Shown here: piece after piece, positions 1 through 9,953 of the stretch
How positions within the stretch are numbered: position 1 is the stretch's first letter
Layout: the number at the start of each line of letters is the position of its first letter
Source of the DNA: Phoronis australis
Taxonomy: Eukaryota; Phoronida; Phoronidae
Direction of reading: 5' to 3'
NCBI GenBank assembly: GCA_002633005.1
Contig: NMRA01000013.1
Coordinates: 2,341 to 41,594 of the forward strand
DNA: 39,254 nt
Translations under genes and position numbers: made by a program
The notes under the pieces: generated by a model
Seen by the model: the letters and a program-made list of their open reading frames with translations, nothing else
Told to the model about the DNA's origin: nothing
Database searches by the model: none

Positions 1-140
1 TGGGCTGAGGCCCGCCTAAGTGCTACGCCGGAGCCTGCCTGCGCCGCCTTCGGCGGCTGGGCTGAGGCCAGCCTAAGTGCTACGCCGGAGCCTGCCTGGG
101 CCGCCTTCGGCGGCTGGACTGAGGCCCGCCTAAGTGCTAC
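1..140 (+). repeat. 57-bp GC-rich tandem repeat, about 2.4 units, cut by the window start
   Basis: CCTAAGTGCTAC recurs at 15, 72 and 129, an exact 57-bp period. Each unit carries the hairpin GCCGCCTTCGGCGGC and is far richer in GC than its surroundings. The unit length is a multiple of three and both strands are open in at least one frame across the array. No start codon or protein family is recognisable. Confidence 0.85.
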
Positions 141-1721
141 CATAACGCGGAGTTGTCGTGAGGACTTGATTGGGACCTTAGGGGTCTCACGCTCCACCGG
201 CTAATTTCCAAAGGCTTTGTCGAGTTGTGGGTCATAAATCGAGATAATGATACCAACAGCTGACGCGACAAGCAGAACTACTTTCGTTTACTTCATTTGT
301 TCACTAACTGGAGAAATTTAGAATTACACTTTTAAACACTATCCGATCGTCAACTTTTTTCGGGAGAATTAAATCTCAATGTAGTTTGCGCAAAGTCGAT
401 GTGCAATTTTTATAGGTGTATTGACGATGATCAACGTTAAAAGCAAGTGCAAATAAGTGCGTAATTGATCATCCAATCGGTAGCTTTGCGAGGAAGCGAC
501 GACCTTGCCGAAATTGAATAACGGAAACCCTTGAAAATCATTATAAGCGAGAAAGAGAAAACAAATATTTTCTGACGTTTAGGCTCATTAACTTTGAGTA
601 AACGAAACGTCGCAAATATATTCCGTCTTCTCTTGCGCGCTCATAATCAGATTCCTGTAACTAGTGTTATAGCCAAAAACCGAGTTTGGAAACATCTAGA
701 CTAAAATCTTGATGGTATCTTATTTTGCCAGCGACCATACACGGTATAAAAATGAATGAAAAGCTGAATTAGGCAAAACTTGACTTGCTGGAATTCTCGT
801 CAAGGAACGCATAAATATCACCATTGCCAACTGAAACTCGAGGGGGAGGGCACGAACCTTACATCCTGGTACGCGTTAACGAACTTCAAGAAATAGAGCA
901 TGGCGGAGTGTTTGAAAGAGCCAAAATCCATCCAAGTCGAAGTGGTCATAACGGAGCGATATGGAGATTTAAAATGACGTGATTTATCCATTTTTTCAGT
1001 GAGTTGCTGTGTACCTAAATTAACAGGCACAGAAAAAATGACTTAGGCCAACAGTACGATTTTCTGAAACGTACCTCAGCGAAATCGTCAAAGAAAAAAG
1101 CGCCACTTGCCACCTAAAACGGACAAAAACAACCAAAGCGCGCAACGCGTCGCTTGCCTGAAAAAGTAACTCTTTCACTTGTTTTTTGTGGTTAGACATG
1201 TGATGTGTACCCATATTTTTGGTCGTGGCCCGCTACAACGGGCTACTACTTCAAATGACACGCATATATTGACGATGTCAAAATTTAACTGCCCCACCGG
1301 TTCCCAGGGTTTCATGTTTTGTAATTTAAAATTATTGCATAAACTTAGGAATAAATGCAAGTTACAGGCACTGCATTCACAAAGAGTAAGAAAACAAAAA
1401 CCCAGGGGCATACGATCACCTTGCTTTAACAATACATTGTGTGCATTCCACATAACTAGTAGGCCACTCTTCAGATTAGTGCTTGCGCAATGAAAATAAC
1501 AGTAAGATTTCGGAATAGTGTAATATACATGTAAATTGTACATGAGAATTTCAAACGTTAAACAGTACACACCATGGAATTTTGCACATTTTGAATTACC
1601 GGTGGCCACAGACTAAATGTATGACATAAAATTTAGCTAAACCCATGTTTATTTTGTGTAATTAGCTCGAAATTTTGATTTTTCTTTCAATTTTGCCAAT
1701 TTTCACATTTCCCGCCATGTG
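141..1721. other. AT-rich region without recognised gene
   Basis: Several frames of 60-144 codons overlap on both strands (for example around 1175-1609). None shows a domain or homologous pattern, and they are mutual antisense shadows. Part of it may be an outer portion of the decayed transposon at 1722-2396. Confidence 0.6.
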
Positions 1722-1765
1722 ACGTCATGGGTTGAACACAAGAGATCAGTGACTAGCATTGAACA

Positions 1766-2034
1766 ATGGCGGAGAGCAGTGAATTTGAAAGCGACGACGA
1801 TTATGAGCAAGAATTAAATAAATACTATGAAGAAACGTACGGGAATGGTGGCCAGGATGAGGAAATGGGGTTGCACGAAAGCGAGAACAAGTTTGATGTC
1901 CTTCCGGCTGCGTACTTTTCTACTTTGAGCCTTACGAACTGGATCCTCCCGCGAGAGAAGCGGCCTCGGGCTCGGCGAGTCAACCCAGTCATCCAACAGA
2001 CGATCCTGAATTAAGAGCCGATGTTTCTGAATGA
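1766..2034 (+). pseudogene. Acidic N-terminal part of a P2X7-ballast-type protein, frameshifted
   Basis: The ATG at 1766 opens an acidic frame MAESSEFESDDDYEQELNKY... through about 1915. The sequence then continues in another frame as YFEPYELDPPAREAASGSAS (from 1921) and on to a TGA at 2032-2034. The (Y/F)FEP(E/Y) block after an acidic stretch matches GGYMFEPE of the gene on - at 7855-8136, which is why I link them. The Cys-rich domain that should follow is missing because the sequence runs straight into the antisense of a THAP frame. The 82-codon frame ending at 2014 looks intact only until the frameshift. Confidence 0.45.
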
Positions 2035-2089
2035 TAAATATTGTCCTTTATTGAACCAGGCCTTCATCGTAACATCTCCTGTGACTGGA

Positions 2090-2302
2090 GTTGAAACACG
2101 AGTCCTCAAAGTGGGCAAAACACAGAGTGGCCCCGGACCGAATCGCTTGGTCCACGATGAGGTCCCACACTCTCGTTCGGCGCACGAAGCGATGTCACTT
2201 CAGCGCAACTTTGGTGTCCTTCGGAACACCGAGACGTTCTCCGCCTGTCTGCTGTTGCTGCAGCCTCCGGCAACATATCTTTTGATCCCTCTACGAACCT
2301 TC
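2090..2302 (-). pseudogene. Broken THAP domain
   Basis: Read leftward from about 2302: GIKRYVAGGCSNSRQAENVS and VFRRTPKLR, a stop, then after a frameshift RFVRRTRVWDLIVDQAIRSG and ATLCFAHFEDSCF. This has the order of a THAP domain: Gly-Cys-Ser-Asn near the N-terminus, F-x-x-x-P-K-x-x-x-R, and C-x2-H-F-E-D-S-C-F at the end. The first Cys of the C2CH set appears lost (RYVAGGC instead of the usual RYC...GC). At least one stop and one frameshift make it non-functional. Confidence 0.6.
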
Positions 2303-2756
2303 TCGACGCTAAATGTACTTTGCTTTCACTTCACTCTATACACTTGGTCTCTGATCCGAACAGTATGGCGAACGACTTGGGTTCAACCCATGACGTTGTA
2401 CATAATTATTATTTTTTTCAATTTTTGCGTGTTTCTTTATGAGCTGTGCACTAAAGGCACTGAAATCAAGTAAGATATAATAATAAAATTTATTTTGAGG
2501 TACTAGAGTCATGTTGTGTACACTTTAACATGACTAGTTGTTCACACTATGGGAAAAGCAATAAGGGACACAGACACTAGCGATGATAAACTCTTCAGTA
2601 TAAATATTACACTTCACAGGACGAGCAAAACATGCACTAAGCACTGTTGAGATAACCTACCGAAATCTTTGAAACTAACAATTATAAACTCTGCAATATA
2701 AACAATACACTTTATACAATGAACATGTAACAAATATACACACCCAAATAGTGGGG

Positions 2757-2828
2757 CCCGCCTAAGTGCTACGCCGGAGCCTGCCTGCGCCGCCTTCGGC
2801 GGCTGGGCTGGGGCCCGCTTAAGTGCTA
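2757..2828 (+). repeat. Second locus of the 57-bp GC-rich repeat (1.3 units)
   Basis: CCTAAGTGCTAC at 2761 and CTTAAGTGCTA at 2818 keep the 57-bp spacing, in the same orientation as 1-140. It directly abuts the SINE-like copy that starts at 2829. Confidence 0.85.
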
Positions 2829-3070
2829 ATCACTGTTTACAGCCAACTGTTATGTCATATATCCTATAAGCGGCGTCCCCCCTTTCGCACGGGATCTGGA
2901 CAACTATATAGATAATCAGCAAATTACCAGTATGCTTTAATTAGATGCAGTAAATAAGTAGACGCAGAGGTTGACCAGTAGTGAAATATATCAATAAAAA
3001 TAGAAAAATCCGGAACCCTAGCTGGGTATCGAACCAAAGGTCTCTAGATTACCGGGTCTTCAGTATCTCA
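2829..3070 (-). repeat. SINE-like repeat, single copy
   Basis: Read on the minus strand, it contains a tRNA box-B-like GGTTCGATACC at about 3038-3028. It continues through a body shared with 5290-5625 (GGTTCC.GATTTTTCT...TTTATT...GTCAACCTCTGCGTCTA) and ends in ...CCAACTG...GTAAACAGT next to the 57-bp repeat. The box-B match and a dispersed distribution suggest a tRNA-derived SINE. A convincing box A was not fixed. Confidence 0.5.
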
Positions 3071-4117
3071 GTGGTGGGAGCACGGGACAGAGAAAAAGAA
3101 ATTTTTGAAAATGACTAATGAGCTTAAAATTTCATGATGCCGAAAGAGACAATTTATCTGTTACAAGAACTTGAGGACCACAAACGTGCTCAATTCACTG
3201 TAAAAGGAGGTACTTTTAATCTTTGGGAATACCTTGTCCCTGGAAACATACTCGAAATCAAAACTCAAATTTATTTCTTTGCTTTACTGGATAACTGTTT
3301 ATTTCATCTTAACAAAACTGAAGTGTCACAGTTACTGCCCGCATATCGAAAACATCATTCACAATGATAATAACAAAAATATATAAAGGACGATTACTCT
3401 ACAAGACACATAACAACATCCTGTATCAAACACGCATGAAAACAAACAGGCATGAAGGCTATTAGATAATTCAAATTTGAGTTTGCTATTATAAACGAAA
3501 GTGGATAATATACATGTAACTATATGAAAAGTATTCATATCTAAATTAAGAAGATGCAAACCATAAAGCAAATTTGAAGCACGTTGATGGTTGGGTAAGG
3601 TGTTGTAATTGGAGGTGACATCAATATTTAAATCAAGGGAAGGAAGTGATCGAAATGAACTAGATGATTGTCGGGATATTTAAGAAAATGATTTCTGTAT
3701 TTCTTATCCCACTTTTCCTTGCGCGCGCGTATTAGTGTTCACAATACAACTAAAATACACAACGTACGGTGTAAGCAAAATACTTGTGTTCAAATGAGCT
3801 CCAAAGCAAGATTGTATAGTAGTGCTAAGAAAACCTACACTAAATTGGTAATGCAAACTGATCACAAAAGGAAAGCCCTGCACGAAAACATTATAACTGC
3901 GATATTTTGTAAACTTAATTGAAAGCGCCGTTCACCCAACTTCTTTCGTTTTCAATCTTTTTTCTTATTGTCCAACTAAACCGGAAATTATTGGGTGTGA
4001 ATGGTGGGGGGGGGGGTAGCACCCCCCCAGAAATTACCACCTGGATGTGGGTTTTGCAGCACGTTGATCATAATTGTGTGCCGATCGTCATACCAAGTCA
4101 GTTCCTAAGCCTCCAAC

Positions 4118-4169
4118 ATGCCAGGTGTGGCCAACAGCGATGAAGAATCTATCCCGTTATCTAACCTAG
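4118..4169 (+). CDS. Transporter exon 1 (start codon, residues 1-17 plus first base of 18)
   Basis: The ATG at 4118 is preceded in frame by TAA at 4106-4108, so it is the first possible start in this exon. The exon encodes the short acidic leader MPGVANSDEESIPLSNL and ends with one base (G) before a consensus GTAAGT donor at 4170. The overhang plus GA of exon 2 gives Gly18. This exon is assigned from phase, donor quality and its position 5' of the family block. A short hydrophilic exon cannot be proven by homology. A 5' untranslated exon upstream is possible and was not identified. Confidence 0.7.
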
Positions 4170-7100
4170 GTAAGTAAAGTTTAATAATACGATTTGATAA
4201 AATGTGTAGTGTAGTACTAGCATACACATGTACGTCAGAGGGTCAAAGCCAGCAAAGAATTTTAAAAGCACCTTCGAGTGTGCACCTTTTATAACGACCA
4301 TTTATTAAGGAAGGACACACAATAAGAAGCCAATTTTACATCTGTATTACTGGCCCTTCCATTGATTTTGTTGTCGAACTCCTAAATGATTTGTTAGAAC
4401 AATTTGATCGTTCTGACTTGAATGGGAGACAATTCAGAACACTCTGTGCTTGCAATTTCTATTTTAGTAATAAGTATGAGAACAGACGTTGATGAAAAAA
4501 TTACGATTTTTGAAGACAATCGAAACCCACACCTTCGTGTAAATTATCAATACTATAATTTCATTACGAATGGTGGAATTCTTCAATACTATTTCATCGC
4601 CATGGGGAAATAGGATCCTTGTTCATAGCATAACATAAAATTTTTAATTCCTCGTCAATTGCTGATCATGTTTATTTTTTTAATCACAAAAGTCGCCCAA
4701 CTACAACCGAAGTTAAGACAATCTATTCTGTCCGAACGTACTAACGCACTGGGTTTGACTGAGTTCAAACGTGGTCGGTAATAAGCCTGTATGTAAGACA
4801 ATTGGCCTGCATGTTGTCCTGGCCAGACAAAAGACTGATTTAGTAACAGTGGTCAAAGTTTTTCACATTCATTTCATATGATTCAGTACAAATCAAATTG
4901 GGCTTGGTCAGTAATCTTGTGTTTTCTGATGTCACTGCATTCACAAATTGTCACGTAGCCTAATGATGCGTGTGTACCTCAAATAATCAAATGTTTCCAT
5001 GATAAAAAATTTGCTGACTCTACCTCCGCTCAAACGTTTTGTAAACTATCTTGGTCGTAACTAGTAACGGCGCTGAGAAGGCTTGTGCTTTCACAACACA
5101 AAGGGCTAGATATGACTGGGTAAAACTTCACACATTTTTTGCTAACTCGTGATATACTTCAGTGTCACTATGTAGCAGTGCGGAACAACAATACTAAATC
5201 CTACCAAAAATTCCGTATACAGGCCATGACATTATGTACAGGCGAAGTATACTTAATATATAACCATGGGTTTGTATTCGACTTCAAAGTTTATACTGTG
5301 GTTCGACTCTCAGTTGGGGTTCCTGATTTTTCTGTGTTTATTTGATATATTTCATTGCTGGCCAACCTCAGCGTCTATATATTTACTATATCTAGTTAAC
5401 ACATACTGGTGAATTGCTGATTGTATATATACAATTGTCCATATCCTGTGTGAAAAAGGCGAAACGCCACTCATGGGATATATGATTCAACAGTTGGGTG
5501 TAAACAGTAATTGCACAGATAGTGGTGAGAACTTTGGTTCGACTCCCAGTTGGGGTTCCTGATTTTTCGGTGTTTATTTGAAAAATTTCATTGCTGGTCA
5601 ACCTCTGCGTCTATATATTTAAGATATTTATAATGACATACAGCTTCAACTTGCCGATTGTTAAAAAAACAACATTTCTCATAGTGTCTTAAGGGACCAC
5701 CATTTCTAAATACAATTATTTTGGTTTTCTTTAAATTCACACCAATACCCCATGAATCACAATAATCATTGAGACAATTCAAAATACGTTTGAAGTTAGA
5801 CGCTGGTAGAGAGCACAGAACCATGTCATCTGCATATAATGGTGAATTAATATTTGTAGCATGCTCATCTACATGTAAGTAGATGCTATTTACAACTGTA
5901 TATCACTACGTGAGTTGAAGAATTTTTCTAAAAACTTGACATTCAAGCCCTAGATGTTGTGTAATTTACGGTGCTTTGGTACAAATAAACAAGCATTCAT
6001 CAACACACGATTTTGAAAAAATGTGTTTTTGCTCATTTTAAAAATACCGCAACAGATGCCAAAACTGCCCCTGGGTGGGCCTAACGTGCCCGGGCCGGGG
6101 CAAGTTGGGCCTCCCCGAAGGTGTACATTTTAAAACGAAAATTGCTGCAAGACAGGTGCACTTACATCGCTCGAATTTGCACTACATATTGGCTGACAGA
6201 CCACTCTTCTCGCATAGCGCTTATGAATGAACCAACTTAAATAATTTCCACAGTATTACACTTTTTTCGAAAAAAGGTCGAACTATTCTCGGTCTCCCCA
6301 CACTGGTGCATGGTCAATAATCAACGTTTTCCTAATGCCTGTGGCGAGTAAAGCACCACGGAATTTCACGACCACACACCCCTTCTGAATTATATAAACT
6401 CCTCTCCTTTTGTATACATGTACTTCATCACATCGCGTTCCACGAGCGCACCCATATTTTAACAATTCTTCGTTTCTCATCTGTCATCCTTTTATTTCAC
6501 TGCATAGACGAAAACGACGTTGTTCGTTAGATGTTTATTTTTAAATTATATCTGATATTTATCCATTAAATAGAGTTTATTGTTTTTGCGGCAAAAATGA
6601 TGCAATTTTGGATTATTGCTGGATGGGATAGAGTACCTGAAGTTATTAGTTATGAAAGAGCAACAGAACAATTAAAATCCGTTGTATTTTTGTTACTTTA
6701 ATTCACACTGCCAATTTTCACCGTTGTCTGGCAGACATTCACTAAAATCTAAGCCGGTGACTTTACCGATTAAATGGCTTTAAAGGCGAAGGCAACCTTT
6801 TTCCATGTCATTTTGAGCTAAAATAAGGTTGGTTGGTTATCCTAGACATATTTTCTACTAAATTACAGCTTTTCGTAATTTTATTAATTACTCGTCCGCT
6901 ACTGCGGAAGTGACGTTTTAGGAGGCAAGCATTTCGCGCCAAATTCTTTACATATAGTATGACTGTGAGAGCTGCCGAGTCAGTCATTGTTCTACCTCGG
7001 TTGTGTCACGTTCCGTCGTCGTTTGCTTTCATTTACTAGTCAGTCAACATGCCACACTGTTGCTGCGTACCGGAATGTACTAATTAGCGGCTCACGCGCG

Positions 7101-9869
7101 CTTTGGGAGTACCTTTGCATCGCTTTCCGATGGATGACACACTTCGCCGTACTTGGCTCGTTCGTGTGAAGAACGCAGCGTTACCCGGCCACGCAACGTA
7201 GAAAGCAGTGGAGAATTACCGTGTGTGTGGCAAGCACTTTCTGCCGTCCGATTACGAAAGGGATTTGTACGCTGAACTGATGAAGGTCCCTGCAAAACAA
7301 CGCCTGAAGAAGGATGTGTTTGTGTTGATTCCCGGCAGTGCCCCGTCGCCACCCCCGAGAAGTGCGTTTTTGAAGCGAGAAGCCTCGCGAGCTGTGGCCA
7401 GTACAGTGACTGGAGCCAGTGGAGGCACTTCATCTACTGTCACCCGTGCCTCCGAACGTACCCCAGAGCGTGCAATTCCTGGAACCAGTAGTGATTCGCC
7501 CTGTGCTGTTTTCTCCAGCCCAGAGCCTCTAAGCAGCCCTGCAGCGATATTGAGTAGTGGGAGTGATTACAGGCCCAGTTCGACACCCAGTGAAGAGGAC
7601 AGTTCGTCGTCCAGTGAACAGATCGGTGAGCCAAACTTTGATAAGTTTATTGTGGACTTGTCTAAAGTGTTGGAGCTATTTAGAAGGTGCCAGGTGTGTG
7701 GCGAGGGAGTCACACGACACGATGTAAGCAGTTTGGGTGCTCAGGTCACCATCCAGTGGGAGTGTGTCGCGGGACACTCTGGCAAGTGGGACAGTTGTTC
7801 CTCTGTCCGTGGTATGCCGGAGGTCCACTTAACCATGTCCAGTAGTGGCTTGGCCTCGTCGAACTCTGAACAGCACAAGCATTCCATTGAGGTAGGCATA
7901 ACAACGCACACAGTGCATTTGCACCAAGATGTGTCACCACGTCTGTCCTCAGTAGCCGCCTCGTTTCTCTCAACAGCTGCCTATGCCTGTGCGTACTCTG
8001 CCTCGTTACACTCGGGCTCAAACATGTACCCACCCACTGAATGTCCGTGAAAAAATTCCTCGTCACCACTGCTGTGAACAAGGTCTCCGTCACTCACACT
8101 ACTGTCACTGTGATACGGGTCACCGACTCCAGCCATTTTCAGCTTACAACACACTAAACAATCCCTAAATCCAACGTAGTTGAGTTCTCTACTAACCTAT
8201 CTTGCCGCAGAATACTCGCCGACGGAAAGTGGTGGCGACAATTGTTGAAAAACAGCACAAAACAAAAGTAGAATAGAACAGATTCGCACGGTAAAGTCAA
8301 CGCAAAACCAAGTGGCGGGAAACGCTTGCCTCCTAAAACGTCACTTCCGGAATAGCGGACGAGTAATTAATAAAATTACGAAAAGCTGTAATTAAGTGGA
8401 AAATATGTCTAGGATAACCAACGAACCTTATTTTAGCTCAAAATGACACGGAAAAAGGTTGCCTTCGCCTTTAAAGATTCTGCCACTTAGCAAGTGAGAT
8501 TTAGTCAGACCGTTTGGGTGCGTCCAAATAAGGGTCCAGTCTCGACGTGGCGTTAATGCCTGTCAATCAGATTTCTCGCCCATAGTGTCCCTAAAATTGC
8601 ATGTTGTGATGTCATAGCACTGTAAGTACATGTATTTGCTACATGTACAAATTAACACCAATAGAACGGCACCGGATAGAAATGTCACTTGACCTAGAGT
8701 TAGGAAAACGCTTTGTTACATTGATGTAGTTTTGAAATTACGGTTTGGTTTTAGGAATCACGTCAGAAAATGTCGCATACGGGGATACTCCAACTTTCTG
8801 CCGTCAGAGATGCAGCGCTAGGCTCAGCAGTAAAACGTCGCTGCTTTTGGATTGTTGAATACACTAATAAAAAACTTGAAAAGTCAAGGTACCAACAACT
8901 GACACCAAAAAACGAACGCCAATGGCTCAAAAACGAGACTAAAATTTTGCTTGGCGGATGTTGCAGCATTGTGGGTAAAAACTGATTCAAGTGTCTCCAT
9001 GTAATCCAGGACTGTCCTGTTTGATCCTTGAAGATTGCGTATTAGTTGCCATGAAGTGCTTTGTGTTCGTATACACATGCTGCACAACTTTGAACAAGGA
9101 ACTTTTGTCTGACCGGTCATATAAAATTCGTGATCTTGTGCTGTATCTTATAAATGTACGTGATGGCCGCTACGGGTTATTATATCGATAATAGTTATTT
9201 TCAAGCTGATTTAAACGAGGGAGAAGTCGAGTTGAAATCGCTTTGCATATCATTGATCTCTGTATTATAACCCACATTTATCGTCACCTATGCTGTTTAA
9301 CATATTTATCAAACGTACAACGACCTTTTTAAAATGGGCATTTACTGAATCTAGATTTAAGCAGCGGCAACACAGGAACTAAATGGCGGGTAGACGCCCA
9401 GGTCGAGTTTAGTCCAAACTTGCTTCGTACAGGGACGTGAATGCGAATTTAAATATCTGACATCCATTAGAGTGTCCAACAAAGAAGACTTAAAAATAAT
9501 CTTTTGCGGTTCTTCAAGAAAAGCCATTTTTGCGTAACTTGCTTCAGGAATTAGGAGTTGGTCTGTCATTTACCAGTAGCAGACGGCGCTGACTGAGGCG
9601 TTTCGCGTGTCTAATGTTATTTTAAAAACTCAACTACATAAGCAAAATGTTTGTAAAATTTCAAGGTTTTCTGTTGCTTGAAGGTGTAAACTCTATTAAA
9701 TTTTGGTTTTTGTTAGCGTAAGAATGTCGATTACCATAACAACGACTGACTCTTTAACTAGTCGAATTCGATCATTTCACGTATTTTTCGATAACGTAGA
9801 AAATATATCTGAAACTAATTAAGGCCATCCAGATCCTCTTTAGGATACTATTGTTTCATGAAATGTAGA

Positions 9870-9953
<84 letters not shown>

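Larger units (their letters stand above)
1722..2396. mobile_element. Decayed two-gene transposon remnant, same gene pair as 6784-8470, inverted order
   Basis: A P2X7-ballast-type N-terminal frame on + (1766-2034) faces a broken THAP domain on - (2302-2090). A 16-bp perfect inverted repeat ACGTCATGGGTTGAAC marks both outer sides (1722-1737 and 2381-2396), with partial matching beyond. No long TIR or TTAA ends could be fixed, so the limits are the innermost supported ones. Compared with the element at 6.8-8.5 kb, the THAP gene is on the right and the P2X7-type gene on the left. The copy is therefore inserted in the other orientation. Confidence 0.5.
6784..8470 (+). mobile_element. Non-autonomous Kolobok-type DNA transposon (1687 bp), TTAA target duplication
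   Basis: The two ends are 158-bp inverted repeats (6784-6941 and 8313-8470) with about eight mismatches, so roughly 95% identical. They start AGGCGAAGGCAACC and end with its complement. TTAA sits immediately outside both ends (6780-6783 and 8471-8474). Inside, a THAP-plus-CxxC reading frame runs rightward and a Cys-motif reading frame runs leftward, and the two meet near 7855. TTAA duplication combined with a THAP-domain transposase is the hallmark of the Kolobok superfamily. piggyBac shares TTAA but has short TIRs and no THAP domain. The catalytic core of the transposase is missing, so this is an internally deleted copy that would need enzyme supplied in trans. Confidence 0.8.

Noticed and set aside
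1175-1609. 144-codon minus-strand frame and its 104-codon antisense partner
   Set aside because: Neither has a domain, codon bias or splice context, and mutual overlap in AT-rich DNA fits chance.
3000-3090. tRNA gene suggested by GGTTCGATACC on the minus strand
   Set aside because: Only the box B matches. T-stem and acceptor pairing fail, and the sequence belongs to a dispersed repeat.
7208-8050. Intact 281-codon frame taken as a full gene
   Set aside because: It starts inside the THAP domain after two in-frame TAGs, and its last 60 or so codons are antisense to the facing Cys-motif frame. It is a chimeric remnant.
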